A stretch of DNA of 37,298 bases from Pedobacter sp. AK013 (GTDB lineage: Bacteria > Bacteroidota > Bacteroidia > Sphingobacteriales > Sphingobacteriaceae): contig NZ_JACHCQ010000028.1 in assembly GCF_014205835.1 (NCBI RefSeq), forward strand, positions 1,477 to 38,774. The letters are read 5' to 3'. This document shows positions 8,204 to 15,674 of the stretch, piece after piece (positions within the stretch are counted from its first letter, which is position 1; each line of letters begins with the position of its first letter). A program made the position numbers and the translations under genes. Under the pieces are notes generated by a model. The model searched no databases. It saw only the letters and a program-made list of their open reading frames with translations, and was not told the origin of the DNA.

Positions 8204-10282
8204 CTAGTTAAAATCTTCGGCCTTTAATGGCAGATTAACTTTAATATCTTTAATTACAACTGAAAACTCCTGAGAACCCTGCGGGGTTGCCACCGATTGA
8301 GTTAAAGTAAACGGAAATAAAATATCGCCAACTTTCTTGTAGTTTGAATATTCAGTAGATTGACTTATTTCAGCCCCACCTTTAGTCGTGGTACTCTCAT
8401 CTTTTAAAAGTAAGCCCGATTTGGTGTCGTAATATTCAGTTTTCTTTTTGCCCGAAGGAGAAGTGATATTTAATTTAAAGGCATCAGCAGTACCCACCTT
8501 TGCTGTTCCGGCTGCCTCAATTTTCGTTCCATCGGTTGCATAATACACTTGAGCTCCATAGCCTCTATCATCTTTCTTTTCAGCCAAGTCATCGCCAGTT
8601 AATTCAGCTTTTTGGCCCATTTGCAAGGTATAACCTGTTTTGCCATTATAAACCTGTTTCATGGCAGTTTGGCCTCCCATAGAAATTTCCATGCTGCTTA
8701 AGTTAGGCGTCATGTTTTTAATGGTAACAGCAAGCTTTTGTCCTTGCATTTCCATTTCACCATTTTGCTGTAATGAAGTAATTTTTTTAATAGCCTCTTC
8801 GCCACCAATGGCTTTGATGTAGTTTTTGATAATTTCTGCAGGTGCAGCTGTTTGTACAGCAGCAGTTTCGGTTGCTTTAACCGGATTTGCATAGTTATCA
8901 TAAACCTGTGTTTTAAAACCTGCTTTAGCTAAGCCTGCTGCAAATGCATCAGTTTTGCCTACAATTACAATACGCGTATTATCGTGATTAAAGTATTTTT
9001 TAGTTACCCTTAAAATATCGTCAGTTGTTACGGCATTAATCTTTTGTAAATAAGTGCGGTAAAAATCCTTCGGTAAGTTATTAATTAAGATATTACTGGC
9101 GAAGCCTGCAGTACGGGCCGGATTTTCTAAGCCCAATGCAAACGATCCGTTGAAAAGATTTTTCGCATTCTGTAATTCATCAGCAGTTACCTTTGTGGTA
9201 CGGATCGTGTTAATTTCTCTTAAAAACTCTACCACTGCACTATCAACTTTCTCATTTCTAACCGCTGCATTGGCAGAAAATTTAGACTGGAAACGGCCTG
9301 AGCCTGTGCTTGAGTATGCACCATAAGTAAAGCCATGTTTCTCGCGAAGGTTATCAAATAATCTCGATTCACTACCACCTCCTAAAATCTGGTTGGCCAA
9401 TAATATTGGAAAATAATCAGGGCTGCTCATTGGCAGGTCGATTAAGTTCACAACCGTAATTTCAGATTGAACGGCATTGCTTACATTAATAATATCAACT
9501 TCTGTTTTGGCAGGATTAGCAACCTTAGTAAGTACTGGCAAGGTTAATGCCGTTCCTTTCCAATCGCCAAAGGCCTTCTCTGCCAAAGCTTTTGCTACTT
9601 CTGGTTTAATATCGCCTACAAAAGTTAAATAACCTCTTGATGGGGTAATGTATTTCTTATAAGCTGCTTTTACATCGTCTAAAGTAATACCTGTAATAGA
9701 AGCCTCAGTTTCAAACTCTCCGTAAGGATGATTTTTTCCATAAGCCAATGCATTTACTACACGTGCCGAAATGGCTTTTGCACTTTTCTCGTTAGATTTT
9801 AGTCCCGTAATGGTTTGCGATTTTAGTTTTTCAAAAGATTCTGCCGGAAAAGCAGGTTTACGGATACTCTCGGCCATTAAAGCAAATGCCTGAGGAAAAT
9901 AACGGGTTAAGGCAGAAGCACTGCCACCATAAGACCCAGCACCTACATCGGCACCCAACTGATCTACCGCCTCATCAAATTGTGCTTTGGTCTTTGTTGT
10001 GGTTCCTTCGTTCAGCATATTACCCATCAAACCAACAACGCCCGCTTTTGCACCTTCGGTAATAGGACCTGCATCGATACTATAACTTGCTGATACTTTT
10101 GGTAGTTTATGGTTTTCGACAACCAAAACAGTTATGCCATTTGCTAGTTTATAAATAACAGGGTCGCCAACGGTAATAACAGGTGCAGGACCCGGTTTTG
10201 GTTTGTGGCTTCGATCTATTGTTTGCGCTGAAATACCTTGAGCCAATAAGGAAACTGCAGCTATAATAAATAATTTCTTCAT
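8204..10282 (-). CDS. M16 peptidase-like subunit lacking the zinc site, with C-terminal LolA-like domain
   Basis: This is a 692-residue exported protein with a signal peptide of about 20 residues. Two M16 domains span about 35-470. The zinc motif HxxEH is replaced by GLMGN (residues 84-88), so this chain cannot bind zinc in the usual way. It keeps the second-domain SRLFDNLREKHGFTY segment (about 306-320), whose Arg and Tyr bind substrate in heterodimeric M16B enzymes. Residues about 478-692 form an extra domain beginning AEIIKNYIKAIGG. It resembles the LolA/lipoprotein-sorting-like fold often attached to Bacteroidota M16 proteins. It follows the zinc-bearing subunit by 33 bp, so the two probably form an alpha-beta protease. 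Confidence 0.9.
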   Translation of the reverse strand: MKKLFIIAAVSLLAQGISAQTIDRSHKPKPGPAPVITVGDPVIYKLANGITVLVVENHKLPKVSASYSIDAGPITEGAKAGVVGLMGNMLNEGTTTKTKAQFDEAVDQLGADVGAGSYGGSASALTRYFPQAFALMAESIRKPAFPAESFEKLKSQTITGLKSNEKSAKAISARVVNALAYGKNHPYGEFETEASITGITLDDVKAAYKKYITPSRGYLTFVGDIKPEVAKALAEKAFGDWKGTALTLPVLTKVANPAKTEVDIINVSNAVQSEITVVNLIDLPMSSPDYFPILLANQILGGGSESRLFDNLREKHGFTYGAYSSTGSGRFQSKFSANAAVRNEKVDSAVVEFLREINTIRTTKVTADELQNAKNLFNGSFALGLENPARTAGFASNILINNLPKDFYRTYLQKINAVTTDDILRVTKKYFNHDNTRIVIVGKTDAFAAGLAKAGFKTQVYDNYANPVKATETAAVQTAAPAEIIKNYIKAIGGEEAIKKITSLQQNGEMEMQGQKLAVTIKNMTPNLSSMEISMGGQTAMKQVYNGKTGYTLQMGQKAELTGDDLAEKKDDRGYGAQVYYATDGTKIEAAGTAKVGTADAFKLNITSPSGKKKTEYYDTKSGLLLKDESTTTKGGAEISQSTEYSNYKKVGDILFPFTLTQSVATPQGSQEFSVVIKDIKVNLPLKAEDFN

Positions 10283-10315
10283 GTTTTTAATAATTAAAAT
10301 GAAAAAGCGATCTGC

Positions 10316-11629
10316 TTATTTCTTAGGTAAGTAATACAATACAACTCTTTGGTTTTTGTTCAGGTATTTTTTGGCAACATCTCTGATCTCTTCGCGGGTA
10401 ATGGATCTAATTACCTCTAATTCCTTGTTAATATCGTTTGTATCCTTATCATGAAAAGTATACCCATCTGCCAGGTTTTCGGCAATACCCAGCATTTTGC
10501 TGTTTGCACTCACATAGTTGTTTTCGAATTTATTCTGCAGTTTTTTATAGTCGCTTTCGCTAATTAAATCGGTTTGAAGACGTAAAACTTCTTCGTCAAT
10601 ATCTTTTAATAAATCGTTAAGCGGAGTATTTTTATTGGGTAGGGCCAGGGTGATATAAGCACCGTAATCTTCAAGCGAATAGTTAAAAGCTGCAACCTGT
10701 AATGCTGTCTTCTTTTGATCAACCATTTTAGTGCTTAACCTCGAGCTTCCGCCTTCTGATAAAATAGAGCTGATCATCCCTAAAACCTTGCTCTCTCTGC
10801 TCTTCATGCCCGGTACACGGTATGCTGCAAAAATAGCCGGGATCTGGATATTGGCGTCGTAAGCAGTATCGATAATTTCTTTGGTGATTTCTGGTAATTT
10901 GTATTCTTGACGAACAATTGGTGCACCTTTAGGCACTTCGGCAAAGTAAGCTTTTACCAGAGCTTTAGTCTTTTCTATATCTAAATCGCCGGCGATGGTT
11001 AAAACTGCATTATTGGGTACGTAGTACTTTTTAAAGAAAGCAATAAACTCGTTCAGTTTTGCAGCATCTAAGTGCTCCATTGATCCTATGGGTTGCCAAC
11101 GGTATGGATGACCATCAAACAAGTGAGCGAAAATTTTCTCGGTAAATTTTCCATACGGAGAGTTGTCTATGCGTAAACGTTTTTCTTCTTTTACTACTTC
11201 ATTTTGCGTTTTTACTCCACTTTCGTTAATTACCGGATGCAACATCCTTTCGCTTTCTAACCATAAACCGAGTTCTAATTGGTTTGATGGAAAAAGTTCA
11301 TAATAAAAAGTACGGTCTTGGGAAGTGTTGGCATTGTTTTGTCCACCATTACTGCTCACCAGCTTCATAAATTCTCCTTTTTTAATATTTTCAGAACCTT
11401 CAAATAATAAATGTTCGAAAAAGTGGGCGAAGCCTGTACGTTGAGTTTCTTCGTCTTTAGAGCCAACATGGTACATTACTGAAACGGCAACAACGGGAGC
11501 AGTTTTGTCTTGGTGGAGGATAACATGGAGACCATTGTCCAGGTCGAATTCGGTAAACTGTACTTTTTGGGCAGAAGCACTTAAGCACAGACCGGAGATG
11601 GCCAAAGCAAAAAGAATTCTTTTTTTCAT
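10316..11629 (-). CDS. Zinc-dependent M16 family peptidase, catalytic subunit
   Basis: This is a 437-residue exported metalloprotease of the insulinase/mitochondrial-processing-peptidase family. A signal peptide (about 1-20) precedes the catalytic motif HFFEH (H69, E72, H73). The distal glutamate ligand lies in NEVVKEEKR (E148 or E149), about 75 residues on, as expected. The second domain has SRLSTKM but lacks the Tyr-containing GxxY segment found in its partner, so a complete active site would need both chains. It is the first gene of a two-gene operon. Substrates are unknown; periplasmic peptide or protein turnover is likely. Its leader (11630-11760) showed no convincing promoter box. Confidence 0.92.
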   Translation of the reverse strand: MKKRILFALAISGLCLSASAQKVQFTEFDLDNGLHVILHQDKTAPVVAVSVMYHVGSKDEETQRTGFAHFFEHLLFEGSENIKKGEFMKLVSSNGGQNNANTSQDRTFYYELFPSNQLELGLWLESERMLHPVINESGVKTQNEVVKEEKRLRIDNSPYGKFTEKIFAHLFDGHPYRWQPIGSMEHLDAAKLNEFIAFFKKYYVPNNAVLTIAGDLDIEKTKALVKAYFAEVPKGAPIVRQEYKLPEITKEIIDTAYDANIQIPAIFAAYRVPGMKSRESKVLGMISSILSEGGSSRLSTKMVDQKKTALQVAAFNYSLEDYGAYITLALPNKNTPLNDLLKDIDEEVLRLQTDLISESDYKKLQNKFENNYVSANSKMLGIAENLADGYTFHDKDTNDINKELEVIRSITREEIRDVAKKYLNKNQRVVLYYLPKK

Positions 11630-11760
11630 AGATAATTTGTTTTTAATGATTAGAAATAATCAAAGGCGAAAGCGAGCAATTATTTCATTAATAAGTTAAT
11701 TTGGATTTTTCACTAGCGTGAAACAATAATAAGAATGGCCTAAAATATGAGATTTAAATA

Positions 11761-11790
11761 AAAAAAGCGAGCATTTACACTCGCTTTTTT
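11761..11790 (-). terminator. Rho-independent terminator of pgi
   Basis: The stem AAAAAAGCGAG (11761-11771) pairs with CTCGCTTTTTT (11780-11790) around an 8-nt loop. It ends in T on either strand and lies 10 bp beyond the pgi stop codon. Confidence 0.85.
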
Positions 11791-11799
11791 TAATATATT

Positions 11800-13446
11800 T
11801 TATCTCCAGGCCTTGTATTGGTTAATTAAACCGTTGGTAGAACTGTCGTGGCTCGAAACTTTTTCGTTGCCCGCCAGCTCCGGAAGAATCTTTTTGGCCA
11901 ATTGTTTGCCAAGTTCTACTCCCCACTGGTCGAAACTAAAGATGTTCCAGATAATTCCCTGAACAAATATTTTATGTTCGTAAATGGCTACTAAGCTGCC
12001 TAAAGTATATGGGGTTACTTTTTTTAATAATATTGAGTTAGTCGGGCGATTGCCTTCGAATACTTTAAACGGTGCAATTTTTTTAATTTCTGAATCAGAT
12101 TTACCTTCCTTCTTTAATTCGGCTATTACTTCTTCTTCTGTTTTACCATTCATTAAAGCTTCTGTTTGTGCGAAGAAGTTTGACAGTAAAATTGGATGAT
12201 GATCGCCCAATGGATTTAAGCTCTGTGCCGGTGCAATAAAATCTGCAGGAATAATTCGGGTACCCTGATGAATTAATTGATAAAAGGCATGTTGACCATT
12301 TGTACCCGGTTCGCCCCAGATAATTGGCCCGGTTTCATAATCAACCTCATTACCGTTTCTATCAACATGTTTACCATTGCTTTCCATGTCGCCCTGTTGG
12401 AAATAAGCAGCAAAACGGTGCAAATATTGATCGTAAGGTAAAATAACCTGTGTTTCTGCATTATAGAAATTGATATACCAAATGCCTAACAAACCTAAAA
12501 TTACAGGCAGATTACTTTCAAATTCGGCAGTTTTAAAGTGGTTATCTGTTGCGTGTGCACCAGCCAATAGTTGTTTGAAATTGTCGAAACCTATACTTAA
12601 TGAGATAGATAAGCCGATTGCGCTCCATAAGGAGTAACGACCACCTACCCAATCCCAAAACTCAAACATATTTTCGGTGTCGATACCAAAAGCAGAAACG
12701 TCTTTCGCATTGGTAGATAATGCTGCAAAGTGTTTAGCAATATCACTTTCTTTACCGCCTTTTTCTAAAAACCATGTACGGGCAGAGTGCGCATTCGTCA
12801 TCGTTTCTTGTGTAGTAAAAGTTTTTGATGCTACCAGGAATAATGTTGTTTCGGCATTTAAATCTGCTAATGTTTCGGCGATGTGTGTGCCATCGATATT
12901 CGAAACGAAGTGAATATTTAAATGGTTTTTATAGTGTTTCAAAGCTTCGGTAACCATTACCGGACCTAAGTCTGATCCGCCGATACCGATATTGACCACA
13001 TCTGTAATAGCTTTGCCGGTATAACCTTTCCATTCGCCGCTGATGATGCTATTGCTAAATTTCTCCATTTTAGTCAATACTGCATTTACTTCAGGCATTA
13101 CATCCTTACCATCAACTAAAATCGGGGTATTGCTTAAATTACGTAAGGCAATATGAAGCACCGAACGGTCTTCGGTTTCATTAATTTTATCGCCATTGTA
13201 CATCGACTTTATTGCTTCATCTAATTTACACTCGCGTGCCAACTGAATTAATAGTGCTAATGTTTCATCGCTGATGCGGTTTTTACTGTAATCTAGTAAG
13301 ATATCCTCAAAAAAAACAGAAAACTTATTGAAACGATCTGCATCCTCAGCAAAAAGATCTTTAATGCTTTTTTGATTAATATCTATAAAATGATCGGCTA
13401 AATACTTGTAGGCCTCAGTTTCTGTGAAATTTACTTTAGGTAACAT
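11800..13446 (-). CDS. pgi: Glucose-6-phosphate isomerase
   Basis: This cytosolic enzyme interconverts glucose 6-phosphate and fructose 6-phosphate in glycolysis and gluconeogenesis. Family motifs are all present: GIGGSDLGP, the signature GGRYSLWSAIG, and the C-terminal FDQWGVELGK. I chose the ATG at 13446 (548 aa) rather than one 11 codons upstream at 13479. With that start, the catalytic residues fall at E355 (MESNGK), H386 (NGQHAF) and K514 (ELGK), the same numbers as in the E. coli enzyme. The 11 extra upstream residues are unlike the family. The gene stands alone and ends at a strong terminator. A housekeeping assignment is secure. Confidence 0.97.
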   Translation of the reverse strand: MLPKVNFTETEAYKYLADHFIDINQKSIKDLFAEDADRFNKFSVFFEDILLDYSKNRISDETLALLIQLARECKLDEAIKSMYNGDKINETEDRSVLHIALRNLSNTPILVDGKDVMPEVNAVLTKMEKFSNSIISGEWKGYTGKAITDVVNIGIGGSDLGPVMVTEALKHYKNHLNIHFVSNIDGTHIAETLADLNAETTLFLVASKTFTTQETMTNAHSARTWFLEKGGKESDIAKHFAALSTNAKDVSAFGIDTENMFEFWDWVGGRYSLWSAIGLSISLSIGFDNFKQLLAGAHATDNHFKTAEFESNLPVILGLLGIWYINFYNAETQVILPYDQYLHRFAAYFQQGDMESNGKHVDRNGNEVDYETGPIIWGEPGTNGQHAFYQLIHQGTRIIPADFIAPAQSLNPLGDHHPILLSNFFAQTEALMNGKTEEEVIAELKKEGKSDSEIKKIAPFKVFEGNRPTNSILLKKVTPYTLGSLVAIYEHKIFVQGIIWNIFSFDQWGVELGKQLAKKILPELAGNEKVSSHDSSTNGLINQYKAWR

Positions 13447-13602
13447 AATCTTTGTTTTTTTGTAAAAGTAATAAAGCAAAAACTTAAAATGGTCTTTTTA
13501 ATGTTCTAAATCAATAAGAATTTTTAATGTCGATTAAACACTGTAACTTTAATAGAACGTCCCTGTTAGTACATCAATTATTTTAACCTTTAATTCTACG
13601 TC

Positions 13603-14112
13603 ATGTTAGAAAATTTAAATGAAATGGTGCGTGAAAACGTACAGGAAAGTGTTGTAAACAATACAGCTATTCCGAACGAACAAAATGAGGCCGTAATACA
13701 GGCTGCATCTGGTTCTATTTTCGATACGCTGAAAAACCAGGTATCATTAGGTAATATTGGCGCATTAACCGATATATTTAATGGCAATAAAGCAGAAGGT
13801 ACTCAGGTTGCCGAGCAGGCTTCAGGGAGTTTTGTAGATAAATTAAGTGGCCTGGGCATTAATGCCGATACGGCAAAGTCTTTGGCTGCAAGCATTATTC
13901 CTGGTTTGATTGCCAAGTTTACCCAAAAAACAAACGATCCGAACGATAGCTCTTTTAACCTCAAAGATGTTTTGGGAAGTTTGGGCGGTGATGACGGTAA
14001 ATTTGATGTGGGTGATATAATCGGGATGTTTAGTGGCGGCGGACAAGCGCAACAGCCTGGCCAAACAGGTGGTGGCGGCATTATGGATAAGCTGAAAGGA
14101 ATGTTTAATTAA
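13603..14112 (+). CDS. DUF937-like small protein
   Basis: This is a 169-residue acidic, soluble protein without a signal peptide. The N-terminal half has helical segments (NAVIQAASGSIFD-like pattern, about 28-50; KSLAASIIPGLIAKF at about 90-105) resembling DUF937/YidB-type proteins, whose function is unknown. The C-terminus is low-complexity, rich in Gly and Gln (about 148-160), and ends in an amphipathic helix IMDKLKGMFN. A near-consensus -7 box (TAACTTTA) lies about 50 bp upstream. It is followed by a long inverted repeat at 14172-14219. The family call is moderate. Confidence 0.6.
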   Translation: MLENLNEMVRENVQESVVNNTAIPNEQNEAVIQAASGSIFDTLKNQVSLGNIGALTDIFNGNKAEGTQVAEQASGSFVDKLSGLGINADTAKSLAASIIPGLIAKFTQKTNDPNDSSFNLKDVLGSLGGDDGKFDVGDIIGMFSGGGQAQQPGQTGGGGIMDKLKGMFN

Positions 14113-14171
14113 TATTTACTGATTTTTAGGGTTATTTCCTTCAGATTTACCTATAAAATATATACTTAAGA

Positions 14172-14219
14172 AGAGTTGTCAACTTTTAATAGCAAAATGC
14201 CGTTAAAGTTGACAACTCT
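14172..14219. repeat. Perfect 15-bp inverted repeat, 18-nt loop
   Basis: AGAGTTGTCAACTTT at 14172-14186 is exactly complementary to 14205-14219. No T-run follows on either strand, so it is not a textbook terminator. It lies in the 236-bp gap between the DUF937-like gene and the M20 gene. It could act as a transcript 3' end, a protein site or a small repetitive element. Confidence 0.7.
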
Positions 14220-14348
14220 ACGTTCATTTAGATGGCCTAGTACCTATGGTGTGGGAGAATTCTCTTTCTATTGTGGTTAGTTATTAGCTTAATTCCATCT
14301 CTCCTTAAAATTGTTTAGCTTAGGGCTCCTAAACTAAATCATTCATTT

Positions 14349-15653
14349 ATGAAGAAAATATTCCTGATTGGTTTTTCGCTATTGGCGTTAAATTCTTTTG
14401 CGCAAAAATCAGATTTAAGACCATTGGTTTCGAAAAAAGCTGATGCTATAGAACAAAAAGTAATTACCTGGAGACGCGATTTTCACGAACACCCTGAATT
14501 GGGAAATACTGAAGTAAGAACGGCCGGTATTATTGCAAAACACTTAGAATCGTTGGGTATACAGGTAAAAACAGGTGTAGCTAAAACAGGGGTGGTTGGT
14601 GTGCTAAAAGGAGGGAAGCCTGGACCTGTAGTGGCTTTGCGTGCAGATATGGATGGTTTGCCGATTACCGAGCGGGTGGATGTTCCATTTGCATCGAAAG
14701 TGAAAACACAGTACAACGGACAAGAGGTAGGTGTAATGCATGCCTGTGGGCACGATAGCCACGTGGCTATTTTAATGGGTGTGGCAGAAGTGCTGGCTTC
14801 TATGCAAAAGGATATTCAAGGAACGGTCAAATTCATATTTCAACCTGCTGAAGAGGGTGTACCTGCCGGAGATGAAGGCGGCGCGGCATTAATGATTAAA
14901 GAAGGCGTGCTCGAAAACCCTAAAGTCGATGTAATTTTCGGCTTGCATATCAATTCTCAAACCGAGGTTGGCGATGTAACTTACCGTCCGGGCGGAACAA
15001 TGGCTGCTGTAAACGATATGAAAATTACTGTTACCGGCCGACAGGCACATGGAGCTTACCCATGGAGCAGTATCGATCCGGTGGTGGTTTCGGCTCAGAT
15101 TATCAATAACCTTCAAACCATTGTAAGTAGAAATTTAAATGTGACTGAAAACCCGGGTGTAGTTACCATTGGTGCTATTAATGGTGGTGTACGCTCGAAC
15201 ATTATTCCCGAAAAGGTAGAAATGTTGGGCACCGTACGTAACTTTAGTAAAGAAGATGAGGCCATGTTTATCGAACGTATAAAAACCATCGCTACCAAAA
15301 CTGCCGAAGCAGGTGGGGCTACAGCAGAAGTTAAAATCCCTTATAGTAACCATTATCCAGTTACCTTTAATAATATTGCGCTAACCGAAAAGATGTTGCC
15401 AAGTATGGAAGCCACAGCAGGTAAGGACCATGTTAAATTAAAACCACCAGTTACTGGCGCAGAAGATTTCTCTTTCTTTCAGGAAAAGGTACCAGGCTTA
15501 TTTGTGTTTTTAGGAGGAATGCCAAAGGGTAAAGATCCTTTAAAAGTGCCCTCGCACCATACCCCCGATTTTTATCTTGATGAAAGCGGCTTCGTATTGG
15601 GTGTTAAATTACTTTCCAATCTTACTTTAGATTATATGTCGATGAAGAAATAA
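14349..15653 (+). CDS. Exported M20 family amidohydrolase (M20D, IAA-amino acid hydrolase-like)
   Basis: This is a 434-residue dinuclear metallohydrolase that cleaves amide bonds of N-acyl amino acids or peptides. A signal peptide (about 1-18, ending SFA) indicates periplasmic location, unusual for cytosolic relatives but common in Bacteroidota. Metal and catalytic motifs are HACGHDSH (C133, H135), QPAEEG (E168, E169), GLH (H200) and SHHTPDF (H403/H404). The dimerisation (lid) domain, about 215-330, includes GRQAHGAYPW. The gene is single and ends at a hairpin shared with the convergent barrel gene. The exact substrate cannot be inferred; amidohydrolase is safe, and carboxypeptidase or deacetylase activity is also possible. 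Confidence 0.93.
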   Translation: MKKIFLIGFSLLALNSFAQKSDLRPLVSKKADAIEQKVITWRRDFHEHPELGNTEVRTAGIIAKHLESLGIQVKTGVAKTGVVGVLKGGKPGPVVALRADMDGLPITERVDVPFASKVKTQYNGQEVGVMHACGHDSHVAILMGVAEVLASMQKDIQGTVKFIFQPAEEGVPAGDEGGAALMIKEGVLENPKVDVIFGLHINSQTEVGDVTYRPGGTMAAVNDMKITVTGRQAHGAYPWSSIDPVVVSAQIINNLQTIVSRNLNVTENPGVVTIGAINGGVRSNIIPEKVEMLGTVRNFSKEDEAMFIERIKTIATKTAEAGGATAEVKIPYSNHYPVTFNNIALTEKMLPSMEATAGKDHVKLKPPVTGAEDFSFFQEKVPGLFVFLGGMPKGKDPLKVPSHHTPDFYLDESGFVLGVKLLSNLTLDYMSMKK

Positions 15654-15674
15654 GATGATTATTAAATCATCTTA
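15651..15674. terminator. Convergent hairpin between M20 gene and barrel gene
   Basis: A 10-bp stem (TAAGATGATT at 15651-15660 with AATCATCTTA at 15665-15674) has a 4-nt loop and a following TTTCTTA. It includes both stop codons, so each gene ends inside the hairpin. Confidence 0.6.
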
